Below are positions 53,266 to 64,000 of a stretch of 64,000 bases of DNA, piece after piece (within the stretch, counting starts at the first letter, position 1; each line of letters opens with the position of its first letter). The stretch is taken from NCBI GenBank assembly GCA_933207985.1, contig OW240920.1:127791628-127855627 (forward strand), read 5' to 3'. A program made the translations under genes and the position numbers. This DNA is from Pelobates cultripes (taxonomy: Eukaryota; Chordata; Amphibia; Anura; Pelobatidae). The notes beneath the pieces were generated by a model that saw nothing but the letters and a program-made list of their open reading frames with translations, ran no database searches and was not told the origin of the DNA.

Positions 53266-53800
53266 TAGAAACATAAAATGTGATGGCAGATAAGAACCAT
53301 TCGGCCCATGTAGTCTCCCCAATTTTCTAAATACTTTCATTAGTCCCTGGCCTTATCTTATAGTTAGGATAGCCTTATGCATATCCCACGCATGCTTAAA
53401 CTCCTTTACTGTGTTAACCTCTACCACTTCAGCTGGAAGGCTATTCCATGCATCCACTACCCTCTCAGTAAAGTAATACTTCCTGATTTTATTTTTAAAC
53501 CTTTGCCCCTCTAATTTAGAACTATTGTTGTGGTAGTTTTTCTTCTTTTAAATATACTCTCCTCCTTTACTGTGTTGATTCCCTTTATGTATTTAAATGT
53601 TTCTATCATATCCCCCCTGTCTCGTCTTTCCTCCAAGCTATACATGTTAAGTTCCTTTAACCTTTCCTTGTAAGTTTTATCCTGTAATCCATGAAACGGT
53701 TTAGTAGCTCTCTAAAGTATCAATATCCTTCTGAAGATTCGGTCTCCAGTACTGCGTACAATATTCCAAGTGAGGTCTCACCAGTGTTCTGTACAATGGC
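53265..53800 (-). pseudogene. LINE 3' end (non-LTR reverse transcriptase tail)
   Basis: On the minus strand it translates to [15 protein letters not shown], a signature of the C-terminal part of vertebrate LINE ORF2 proteins, then a decayed continuation, and ends in the non-coding tail seen also at 55645-55968 in the other direction. 5'-truncated. Clade (CR1/L2-like) not certain. Confidence 0.65.
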
Positions 53801-54044
53801 ATGAGCACTTCCCTCTTTCTACTGCCAATACCTCTACCTATACAACCAAGCCACAGTAATCTTTGTGTTACTGTGTATTTTTGTCACTGTGTACGTCCAC
53901 ATATGTGTATATGTGCATATATCCCAGAATTCAAACATCAACATTACAAACACAAACCTACAATCAAACTACATGAAATCAGACGACAACACTACATGCA
54001 AACACACCCCTGCAATCAAACGCCCAAACTACATACAAACACGT

Positions 54045-54209
54045 CTGCGGGGGAGGAGCGTGGGTGGACCCTGAATCAGCGCAGAGGGACATCGGCGCTG
54101 GATAAAGGTAAGTCACTGAAGGGGTTTCAACCCCTTCAGTAACCTGGGATGGGGGACCTGCAGTGCCAGGAAAACGGATTGTTTTCCTGGCACTGGAGTG
54201 TCCCATTAA
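54045..54209. mobile_element. Right-end fragment of a TTAA MITE
   Basis: Shares CCTTCAGTAACCTGGGATGG-type sequence with 62552-63045 and ends GCACTGGAGTGTCCCATTAA. The left half is absent. Confidence 0.6.
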
Positions 54210-54604
54210 GCAGTTGATTACCTTACTTCTTGTGGCTCTTGCTAGTAAAGTGTATATTTTGTCTAACCACAAACGCAAAAGGCACAGTCTAAGCCCAAAA
54301 TCACTTTTGCAGTTTCCTCGTCTGCTAGTGGCTGTCATTCAGAGTAGGGGCATCAGCCTAATGTAGATTCAGCTACTGAAACTGCATAACGTCCAGCGTC
54401 AGAATGCAAACTATGCTGGATTGAGATGCCTTGTGCATCCATTGCTTCACTGGATTCTCATAGAAAAACACTGGATTGGCGCATTGCGGAGTATGTTTTT
54501 CAGTGTTTCTCTATGAGAAGTATCTGATCTGGGCAAAAGTAAAACCAGCCAATGTTCTACATATAACAAACACATCTCCTGTAAAAGAAAATAAAACTAA
54601 TATT

Positions 54605-54628
54605 AGAGAGAGAGAGAGAGAGAGAGAC
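54605..54628. repeat. (GA)n microsatellite
   Basis: About 11 GA dinucleotides. Confidence 0.9.
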
Positions 54629-55407
54629 AGAAAGCTTTTTTAATTAGAGAAATCTTCCCAATGGACTGTAAATCGTAATATAGGAATTATCAGTATCAAA
54701 GGATAACAAAGGTTTCCCTTGGAATAGGGGAAAAGCTGGAACGCTCTATTTCCCCATTAAAATGCTAATTATAGTAAGTTGTGTATATCAAACTCCATAT
54801 GAATGTTACTGTAGTTTAGCTTGCAATTGACAACAGAATTTCAATCCATGTGAAAATGTTCACCACCGAAGTGTGACACTAGAGGGCAGTACATCACATA
54901 CTAATCATGCCAGCTAGTCATTGACCCACACCCAGATACCTGGCTGTCAGCCATTGTTGCCAGGCTGACCTATATTTAGCCCTTTAAGCTGCTTTGTAAG
55001 AAAAATGTCAGAAATAAGCCACGGGCGAGGACTTCCTGCACTGAGTCCACGTGGCCTGGAGAGGTTAGGAACATTTATTATATGTTATGTAATAAGACAA
55101 AGAATAATATAATGATCCAAAATATAGTGGCAATGGCAAATGAACGCATATAAAAAAATATATTGAGCGGAGCTGGTATGACATTATGAGGCGCTGTGAG
55201 AGCTCAAGGAGTGTTATTCTTTTTGTACCATAATCACAATGGATTTAAAAAAAAACAGATACAAGGAGTTTAACTAGGAACATCAGGGCCACCGGCGCAA
55301 GAACCTGTTAAGATACTCTCACAGACACACTCAGACTTTAGTTTAGAAACCCTTGCACAGTCATAATTACAAACACATCAACGTTCCCATACACATGGAT
55401 ACACACA

Positions 55408-55475
55408 TTTACACTCTTACATACACTCTTAGACCCATTTACACTCTTACATACACTCTTAGACCCATTTACACT
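55408..55475. repeat. 30-bp tandem duplication
   Basis: The unit TACACTCTTAGACCCATTTA and neighbouring bases occurs twice, with a partial third. Confidence 0.8.
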
Positions 55476-55644
55476 TTGGGTTCCCACATACCTTATTATA
55501 CTCGCCTCAGGCTATTTTGCCCAAAGATTTTAAATTCACTATCAAACCCTTAAAATTTACATTTTAGTGAATAACCGTGCCAGGGATCTTGTATGAGCTT
55601 CTTGTAGGTCCACAATTCATAACACATATCTAGTGTAAAAGGAA

Positions 55645-55968
55645 TCAACACAGTAAAGGAGGAGACTATATTTAAAAGAAGAAAAACTACCACAACAAGA
55701 GGACATAGTCTTAAATTAGAGGGGCAAAGGTTTAAAAATAATATCAGGAAGTATTACTTTACTGAGAGGGTAGTGGATGCATGGAATAGCCTTCAAGCTG
55801 AAGTGGTAGAGGTTAACACAGTAAAGGAGTTTAAGCATGTGTGGGATAGGCATAAGGCTATCCTAACTATAAGATAAGGCCAGGGACTAATGAAAGTATT
55901 TAGAAAATTGGGCAGACTAGATGGGCCGAATGGTTCTTATCTGCCGTCACATTCTATGTTTCTATGTA
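55645..55968 (+). pseudogene. LINE 3' tail, second copy
   Basis: Plus-strand relative of the tail at 53265-53800. Translates to RKYYFTERVVDAWNSL and KEFKHVWDRHKAILTI, the C-terminal motif of many vertebrate LINE ORF2 proteins, followed by GLMKVFRKLGRLDGPNGSYL. One stop interrupts it. Only the last third of a kilobase remains. Confidence 0.65.
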
Positions 55969-56209
55969 ATCTAGTGAGTGTACACCAAATCACCAAATTC
56001 TGCTCTTGTCTTCAGTTTGTCATAGCGAGCAATACATCACTCTATTCTAATCCATGGTTATATTTCTAACTGTTAACACTGTTGGAAGAATCATCTCAGT
56101 TAATGGCCTATAAACATTACAGCGCAGTGTAGTGGTTATGGTGCTAGGAGTGCCTTGGCACCCACCACTATAAGTCATCAAACCGTTTTAGTTTTATTTG
56201 ACTTTTTAC

Positions 56210-56533
56210 TTAAGGAGCACTGTGGGCACCCAGACCACTTCAGCTCATTGAAGTGGTCTGGGTGCAATGTCCCATGTCCCTTAACGCTTTGCATGAGGAC
56301 CTCCAGCGTCAGGTTTTTCCCCATACAAACGCATTAGGTCTCCCCCGCCGGCTGAAGTGGGCGGAACTTGACCCAGCGCCGAGGGGCATCAGCGCTGGAT
56401 TCAGGTGAGTAACTGAAAGGGTTTTTAACCCCTTCAGTGCCATGGGAGGGGGAGCGTGAGGGAGGAGGGCACTGTAGGATTCTACAATGCCAGGAAAACG
56501 GGTTTGTTTTCCTGGCACTATAGAATCCCTTTA
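56210..56533. mobile_element. TTAA MITE, short relative
   Basis: Starts TTAAGGAGCACTGTGGGCAC, with CACCCAGACCACTTC palindrome; ends CCTGGCACTATAGAATCCCTTTA. The right TTAA is mutated to TTTAGG. Confidence 0.6.
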
Positions 56534-57395
56534 GGTCTCCTGGCCGTCACTTCCTGCCTCCACTATATGAGAGAAAGAGTCCAGCAATGCAGAGCTTAGC
56601 ACAGTGACAGAGCATAATGCCGCTCAGCGCCAATCAGATGGTCTCTGCAAGACTATCTAATAGAAATAGTTGAGTTATAATCTGCAATTTCTGAGCGAAC
56701 ACTTCTAGTGGCAGTGACAGCCACAAGAGGCATTTAAACCCTGTCATAACCACTGCGTCTCAATGTAAATATGGTGCTTAGACTGCCCCTTAAACACGAT
56801 GCAACACAAAAATAGAGAATTGCTGTAAAATTTTTGTCGATTTTAATTGGAGTGTGCATAGGCTGCCACCTATTGGAGAATTTCAACAACAGTAAAAATA
56901 TGCAATATTCAGGAATGACTGAGTTAGCGTTAGGGGTAGTTTTATATAAGAGTACTTTTTTTTTTTCCTTGGCACTTGCCCCATCAAAGAAATTATGTCT
57001 CATGAACAGTCAAATGCAGGTTGTACTGGTAACTACTAACTAGATCTAACTTAATTTGGATTTTAGGTGACTTACTAGCAGGGGAAGTAAATTACCTTAA
57101 ATGTTAACTGTGTTACAGTGCCTGCTTCTGTCAGTATAGGACGTCCTGTCTTCAAGCACATGGTAAACCATGCAGGAAAAAGTGCACATTGCATCTACTC
57201 AAGCCACAACATAATTACTAGGGATGTGACATGCTTTCTGTAATAAATGTGATTTACATAAAGGTTACTAAATGGGAACCAACAATTCTCTGGAAATTAC
57301 ACCATTGAATAAAACATTGAAAACCAACTCTACATTGTGTTAACCTGCTGACTGACAAGAATCCAAGATAGAGGTGCTCTTTTCAAGAATACAGC

Positions 57396-57875
57396 TTAAA
57401 GGACCACTATAGTGCCAGGAAAACATACCTGTTTTCCTGGCACTATAGTGCCCTGAGGGTGCCCTCACCCTCAGGGTCATACTCCCGGGGCGCTGAGGGG
57501 GAGGAAGGGGTTAAATTACCTCTTTCTCCAGCGCCGGGCGGGGAACTCTCCTCCTCCTCTCCTCCTCGTCGGCTGAATGCGCGTGCGCCGCAGGAGCCGC
57601 GCGCGCATTCAGCCAGTCTCATAGGAAAGCATTCATAATACTTTCCTATGGACACTGGCGTCTTCTCACTGTGATTTTCACAGTGAGAAGCACACAAGCG
57701 CCTCTAGCGGCTGTCAATGAGACAGCCACTAGAGGCTGGATTAACCCTATTATAAACATAGCAGTTTCTCTGAAACTGCTATGTTTATAGAAAAAAAGGT
57801 TAACCCTAGCTGGACCTGGCACCCAGACCACTTCATTAAGCTGAAGTGGTCTCGGTGCCTATAGTGGTCCTTTAA
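57396..57875. mobile_element. TTAA MITE with GGACCACT ends, inverted copy
   Basis: Left TTAAAGGACCACTATAGTGC, right GCCTATAGTGGTCCTTTAA; inner palindrome CATAGCAGTTTC / GAAACTGCTATG. Inverted relative of 46557-46963. Confidence 0.78.
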
Positions 57876-58064
57876 TAGAGCAATGTGGATTTAATTTCAT
57901 TTTTCAGACAAACACAATTTGTTAAAGATAGGAGTTATGTAAACATAATATTAAATATGAAGGGTTTTGATATTTCCCCCTTTAAAGGGGGAAAGTAAAT
58001 TACAGGGTTATTCACGTCCTGATACCTAAATAAAGCTTAGGTATTGATTATGCTTTTTTTTTAT

Positions 58065-60348
58065 AAATCAAATTTGTTCGCGATCGTTCTTGAACCACTA
58101 CTACACTTCATTAGAAACAACCCTCAAATAAAGGGGATACAACTAAGAAATAAACAGTTCAAAGTGGCAGCATATGCCGATGACATACTCTTAACACTTG
58201 CAGACCCGATTCGATCCATGGCCAACCTAGAAACACTTCTAAAAAACTATAGCGATGTCTCAGGATATAAAGTTAACCTCGATAAATCGACAGCAATGCC
58301 ATTCCACCTACCTGACCAAGACATCGCACATATCAGACACACGTACCATATCAAAATCGACACAGAGTCCCTTACATACCTGGGGGTGAAGCTGACTGCA
58401 GACCCCAATGCACTATTCATACACAACTATACACCACTATTCACCAAACTCAAGACTGACTTAGAGAACTGGACAGACAAACCCATCACCTGGCTTGGCC
58501 GCCTACACCCCGTAAAAATGAACCTTATGCCCAGACTATTATTCTTATTTCAAGCACTACCGATCCGGTATGTCCGGATTTAGCGGACATACAAAAAGAG
58601 ATCGACGCGTTCATCTGGCGGAGAAAAAGGCCCAGGATAGCCCGGGCTATATTATATAACCCCAAATGGAGGGGAGGTCTCGGTCTGCCTCACCTATACC
58701 ATTACTATATAGCAGCCCAAATTGCCCACTGGCATTGCCCTATAGATCTGCGTAGATGGGTAGAGGTGGAATCCCTCGTCACCGGCGCGGACCTCCCACA
58801 ATTCTTAATTTGGACACCAAGGGAATGCAGAGTGTTCCTTAGGACCACATGCCCAGCAATACTAAACTCTATTAGTATCTGGGATCAAATGGCGCAGAAA
58901 TATAAACTCACGAACACACCCTCCCCAATGACCCCAGTATTGCGCAATAGAGCATTCCCACCGGGGCTCAGGGCGCGCAAATTCAAAGGCCTAGAAGCCA
59001 CTGGCCTACAACGATACACCCACCTAAACGTCAACAAACAACTAGTAACTTATGAACATCTACAATCCCTCGCACCACTAAAAACCCAGGATTACTTTCG
59101 ATATATCCAATTTATGGATTTTGCACATACCCCAGAGGTCAAAACAGCAGTCACAAAACCCCTGACCTTTTTTGAACAAATCTGCCTAAAAGAAGCCATG
59201 CCGGCTGAATTAATCTCACTACTCTATGGACACATCTGCTCTGAGTCTGGAGCATGGGGGACACAAACGTACACAGACCGATAGGAGGCAGACCTAGGCG
59301 AGACAATAGAAGGGACGGACTGGCAGGACATATGGAAGGCATGTGCAAAAGCATCTATTTGCACCTCCTTACAGGAACAAGCATACAAAACACTACTACG
59401 GTGGTACACAACCCCCGTTAAACAATGCCACATGCGGCTGAGTCCCACAGATACTTGCTGGCGCCTATTTGGAGAAAAGGGTACCTACATTCACATGTGG
59501 TGGCACTGCACTAAAGTCAGCAAGTACTGGGGAAAGATTGTAGACATGGCCTCCCAAGTCCTACAAAAGAGACTAAAACCTGACCCGTGGGCATGCCTGT
59601 TGTCGAGACCCATAGACGGACTAGACAAATACGACCAGAGACTACTGAATATGATCTACTTGACAGCCAGGCGGGCTTTATCCCAACACTGGATAGACCC
59701 AGAGACACCCCCACTCTCCCTAGTCTGAGCAAAACCTAGAGACAACTACTTAATGGATAAAATGACGGCACAAGTCCGCAGCACTACAACCACTTTTCAG
59801 AGGGTATGGACCCTATGGGAACAATTTGAGGATTGACATATATATAGGAATGCGAGGGAAACACAAGACAGGAAGGGGGAGTCACACACCCACACCCGTA
59901 ATACACGGGACACTAACCACACTTATCCACTAGGGAACAACCTATGACAAAATCGCAAGGGGGATGGGAACAGAGGAAACCCAGGACATCGCAGCCCCAC
60001 GCTCCAATGACCAACTGAGCATACTTAAACAAGAGACCTCACTTGTACAAGTTACAGATTTCTTAAGATCCTTTATTATTTAGACCACTGTATATATTTC
60101 CCCAGTTTGAGGGGGAAAAAAACACTGACGGACTATGAATAACTACACCATGCACACGGTTCTGTGCACAGCACATAAGAAATCTAGCCTAACTGTATAA
60201 CATGAACCATTTAACCTTTCTTTTCTGTACCTAATCTTTACAAAAACAAAGGTACCTTGGCTTCTGCGTAAGCCACATATAAAACCGGAATATCTGTATA
60301 TCAGTGCAAAAATAAAGAATTACAAAAAAAAAAAAAATCAAGTTTGTT
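58065..60348 (+). mobile_element. 5'-truncated L1-type LINE with target-site duplication
   Basis: Flanked by AAATCAAATTTGTT (58065-58078) and AAATCAAGTTTGTT (60335-60348), a 14-bp target-site duplication with one mismatch. The insert is a 3' part of an L1 ORF2, a 3' UTR and an A-tail of about 14, so it is a retroposed, truncated copy. It is transcribed away from stxbp1, about 15 kb upstream of it. Confidence 0.85.
58079..59836 (+). pseudogene. L1 ORF2 C-terminal part (disrupted)
   Basis: Reverse-transcriptase part with the AYADDILL catalytic box (58169-58192) and YKVNLDKSTAM, then the connection domain and the Cys-rich motif CWRLFGEKGTYIHMWWHC typical of L1 ORF2. One frameshift lies near 58565, an in-frame TAG at 59282 and an in-frame TGA at 59726; a natural end is at 59834-59836. 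The endonuclease and the first half of the reverse transcriptase are missing. Confidence 0.88.
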
Positions 60349-60704
60349 TTTTGTTTTTTTAATCATAGCCTGGCATTGAATGCAAAGTACCAAGGATGGA
60401 ATGTCTGGAAACACATGAGCGTGCACATGCTTTGTCTGCTGATGTGTGAGGATGTATAAGGATGCCTAGATCATTATGGGAAGATGGCAGTTCCCACTTC
60501 AAACTGTTGCAGATGTAGAGTTTTACCCTTTAGTAACATTTATTGGGGTGACAGAAAGGATAACTGTCTCTTATGTGTGATGGGAGTTACGCATGTGTGA
60601 AACCTGCACATAAGTAATGGACGTCACTACATGTGCGATGAGACTTGCGTACGTGGGGGTGTGTGGGCTGCATGTGTAATGAGCAGCGTGCATATTAATA
60701 TGTC

Positions 60705-60900
60705 TATAAATATATTTATATAGCACCAACATTTTCTACAGCGCTGTAGAACTTTAATGTGGGCGTACAACAGCAAATTAGAGACAAGCATCACAAATAT
60801 TAACAGGAATCAAGAGGTTATAGAGGAATTTACTCGAATGAGCTTACAATCTAGAGTAAGTGAGGTGTAAAAACACAAGACGAAGAACAATGTGGACGAT
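60705..60900 (-). repeat. Interspersed repeat, TATATAGCACCAAC family
   Basis: On the minus strand: TTCTACAGCGCTGTAGAAAA-like core and GTTGGTGCTATATAAATATA edge, followed by a stretch also common in amphibian repeats (GAGCTTACAATCTAGAGTAA). Family not identified. Confidence 0.45.
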
Positions 60901-62551
60901 AAGATTGTCAGATAAGTGTGTGGCTAAGGAGTAGAATTTGAAGGTGAGAGAGTGAAGAGGACTGCGGAGTCATTAATTGTGCTGGGCGGGAGGGTGCAGA
61001 CAGATTTCAGGAATGAAATTAACTGAAGAGGTTATAGGCTTATCTACAGGAATGAGTTTTAAAGGACCACTTAAAGGATTGAAGACTAGGGGATGGTCTG
61101 ATGAGGAGGGAAGATTGTTCCTTAGGAATGGAGCTGCCCTAAAAGTGAAGGGGTGTGCATAATAATCAGTGAAGAAAAATGTAGGGAGAGTTGTTAAGAG
61201 TTTTATAAGTGTCTATGACTGCTTTTGTGTGATGGGAGCTGTGAGTGTGTGGTGTGAAAATGTGACTGGATTTATTTCTTCGGTTGTTTTTTTAAATAAA
61301 TGTTCCCCCCATTAGGCAGGGAGTGAGGAGAGATCCATGGTGATCTGCTGGTGAACTGCACTCCCCCATTCTGGCCAGTGCATACAACTTGCATTGCTCC
61401 TTTGGACCTGTGTCTGGAGCAATTAGTCGCAAATCACAACCTGACTATTCCAGCTAGAATTTTGCTTTTCGAATCACTGCAGTTTAGTGAATACATCCTA
61501 TAGAGTCGTGTGAAAAAGGATACAGGAACTATGTTTATAATTTATGTCATTTCCCATTCTTGTTTTTTGGATTGAACATTTTATGGGTATTTTTGGGTTC
61601 TTACATTTTTAGGTGCAGCTTCACACTTTGATACAGTATAATTGTATCTTTTGTATACTTTTTAGTGCATTTTTTTTTATTTTTCTTTGTACTATTTTAA
61701 GAATAAGGAAGACAGAAGTAATGCTATAACTATAGGAATCTGAAATATGAAGCATGAAGATAAAACTGAGAACTGATTCCAGGCCTGAACTATTTGCAGA
61801 ACCAAAACCTGTACGGTAACATCATTTACCAAACATTTCTGACACTTTACAGCATCAGATAAGATATGCAGAGTTGTTTTGTCATCTAACAACAACAGTA
61901 TCAATCAAGACAGCATATAAAAACCTCTATAAATTGATGAACTGATGTGCTAAGTACACAAGTATTTGGCTCAAACCTTACTCTACCGTAAACAGTGATA
62001 GAGGGAGTGGAGAAGGCTGAGCAACCAAAAATATGTGGCTTACTGGAGCTCCTTATCCAAACAAGAGTTTGTTTCCAATCTTGGTGGTATAAAGCTGCCG
62101 TAAGCTGTCGATATTGAAGGGATAATCCAGTGCCCAAATAAAAAAAACGTTGTTTAGTAGATATACCCACATGAAAACATGCAAGCATTTAATAATGCAT
62201 TTTTTTGTTGGGGGTATATCTCAAAACAGCTTGCTACAACTGCAGATCTCTTAACTGCAGCCTTTGCAAGCCCTCCCCTTCTAACTCCACCCAGACTTTC
62301 TGTTGCTGTCCAATCACAGACTTCCCAATGCAGCTTGGTGATAAGTCTTTGTAAGGCAGGTGCTCTGAGCAATTGCTGCTTCGACTAAACAACCAAGAAG
62401 TAACAGGACCGGCTAAATTTTGAGGATTAGTGCCAGCCGCTAAACAGTAGTGGCAAGATTAAATACTAGTCGGAAATAATTTTCTAATTAGAGGTTAGTA
62501 AGTTACATAGAGAGCAATTAAAAACTGTTAGCTGCGACTTAGCGTTTGGTT
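60901..62551. other. Intergenic, nothing recognised
   Basis: Mostly AT-rich; short open frames have no domain. A poly-T run lies near 61670. No gene or RNA was supported. Confidence 0.5.
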
Positions 62552-63045
62552 TTAAAGGGACACTCCAGGCACCCAGACCACTTCTGCCCATTGGAGTGGT
62601 CTGGGTGCCAACTCCCACTACCCTTAACCCTGAAACTGTAAATATTGCAGTTTTCATAAACGGCAATATTTACATTGCAGAGTTAACTCCTCCTGTAGTG
62701 GCTGTCTACTAGACAGCCATTAGAGTGCACTTCCTGGTTCATAGCACAGATTTTCTGTGCTAAAGCGTCGCTGGAGGTCCTCACCCTATGTGAGGACCTT
62801 CAGCGTTGCAGAAATTCCCATAGGAAAGCATTGAAAGATTCTTTCAATGCTTTCCTATGGGAAGGTCTAATGCATGCCGCGCATGCGCATTAAGTCTCCC
62901 CCGCCGGATGACGTAGGCGGGGGAGGAGCATGGGCGGACCCTGAACCAGCGCTGAGGGTTTTAACCCCTTCAGCAACTTGGGATGTGGGGTGGGAGAGAG
63001 AGGGGACCTACAGATTGTTTTCCTGGCACTGGAGTGTCCCTTTAA
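62552..63045. mobile_element. TTAA MITE with GGGACACTCC ends
   Basis: Left TTAAAGGGACACTCCAGGCA, right GCACTGGAGTGTCCCTTTAA, with inner palindrome around CAATGCTTTCCTATGGGAA. Both TTAA are present. Closest to 8477-8919 and 54045-54209. Confidence 0.8.
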
Positions 63046-63239
63046 GTAACAGTATCCAGTACATTCCCTGTTACTACTGGTAAAAATTTGAGGTCGCTAA
63101 CAGTCGCAACTGACATATTAGCAAATAGATGCTTGCGATAAAAAAATGACAAAAACTATAAAAACAAATTTATGTGGACTCAGTCTCATAATAAACACAT
63201 GCACAATTGTAAAAAACCAGGGGAAAAAATGAAATCTAA

Positions 63240-63535
63240 TATACCTTTGATAAACTGTCTAGCTGGTAAAAAAAAATATATATATATAGATGTATATATT
63301 TTTAGATTTCCTCTTGGTAAAAATATACAATTTATTGAATGTCCATTTGGTAAATTTTCTTTGATTAGCTGATTAGAATGTATTTTTGATTGACTGTCCA
63401 TTTGATATATTTGCTTTTGATTGGCCATCGCCTTGGTAAATTTAATGTTTATTTACCTTTGATTTACTGTCTAATTTTGAAATGTACCTTTGACTTGATA
63501 GATTTACTTTTGATTGTCTGTCTGCTTTGTGGATG
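63240..63535. repeat. Diverged tandem-like repeat
   Basis: Recurring TTTGATTGACTGTCCATTTG and CTTGGTAAATTTAATGTTTA patterns at irregular intervals of about 40-50 bp. AT-rich. Old minisatellite suspected. Confidence 0.5.
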
Positions 63536-64000
63536 TACCAGCGCAGGTGCTGTGAAAATGCTGTCCATTGTGTGAACTATCATAGCATCTGTCTTAGTAA
63601 TTTCAGAAATAAACATCAAAAGCATTTATCCTGGGTTTATCCGACGTCACCGACTAATCACACATTTGTATAGAGAGTGATTGCATACATCATATTTAGC
63701 AAAATCTAGGCAGTTGTGTGGGTGCTCATGCCCAATGTCCTCTTTGCCAATCTGAAAGTGGACCTATTTATGCACCAAAACACAACACTTTGATAAATCC
63801 GTCCCTTTGAATCAAAGCAATCAAGAAAAATTGTTCTGATAATGGATTGTGGTCGGTGAGTCTTCAAACAAATCCACCTACTCTCCTCAAATGCTAATAG
63901 TTTAATTTAGCCCCACACATACAATATGATGTAGATTACATCACTAACCTCCTACTATCTTCCCACAATAATGACAAGCCAGATATAAACTTGGCAGCTC

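Noticed and set aside
54163..54366. 67-codon ORF reminiscent of a recombinase helix (QLITLLLVALASK)
   Set aside because: Too short, no catalytic residues visible, and it starts within a MITE end.

Overview
The window looks like nuclear DNA from a frog or related amphibian. It holds one split vertebrate gene with long introns, and most of the rest is transposable-element sequence of amphibian type: DIRS-family tyrosine-recombinase retrotransposons, many TTAA-flanked MITEs, an L1 copy, Tc1/mariner remnants and microsatellites. There are no operons, CRISPR arrays or prokaryotic features. The species cannot be named from the sequence alone.

The gene is stxbp1 (Munc18-1 / syntaxin-binding protein 1), on the minus strand. 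All 19 coding exons were located, from the ATG at 43114 to the stop at 1568-1570. Their lengths sum to 1812 nt (603 codons plus stop), all phases join, and every intron is GT-AG. The last exon encodes the long C-terminus of the STXBP1a type. Exons 2 to 18 lie within 7432-18692. Intron 18 (5.75 kb) and intron 1 (24.4 kb) are the large ones.

Intron 1 (18693-43077) holds two DIRS-like retrotransposons on the plus strand (18950-24774 and 29631-35464). Each has inverted terminal repeats, an internal complementary region, a gag-like ORF, an RT/RNase H ORF and an overlapping tyrosine-recombinase ORF. The second copy has an open recombinase frame; the first is broken by one missing base. About 2.87 kb to the right of each copy is the same sequence, and the first of these repeats stops exactly at a 100-N gap (27646-27745). 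Between the gap and the second DIRS lie a TG-rich minisatellite and the 3' part of a Tc1-like element. The duplication may be an assembly artefact.

The region right of exon 1 (43115-64000) is the upstream flank of stxbp1. No further host gene was recognised there. It contains a purine-rich promoter-proximal stretch, a GC-rich unclassified block (45.4-46.5 kb), a decayed mariner-type transposase, a foldback plus minisatellite, two LINE 3' tails in opposite orientation, many TTAA MITEs (some abutting and sharing one TTAA), and a 5'-truncated L1 with target-site duplications (58065-60348).

No convincing undescribed biological system was found. The points most worth checking are the DIRS duplication and its sharp step in divergence, the repeated head-to-tail nesting of TTAA MITEs, and the double-coding overlap in the DIRS element.
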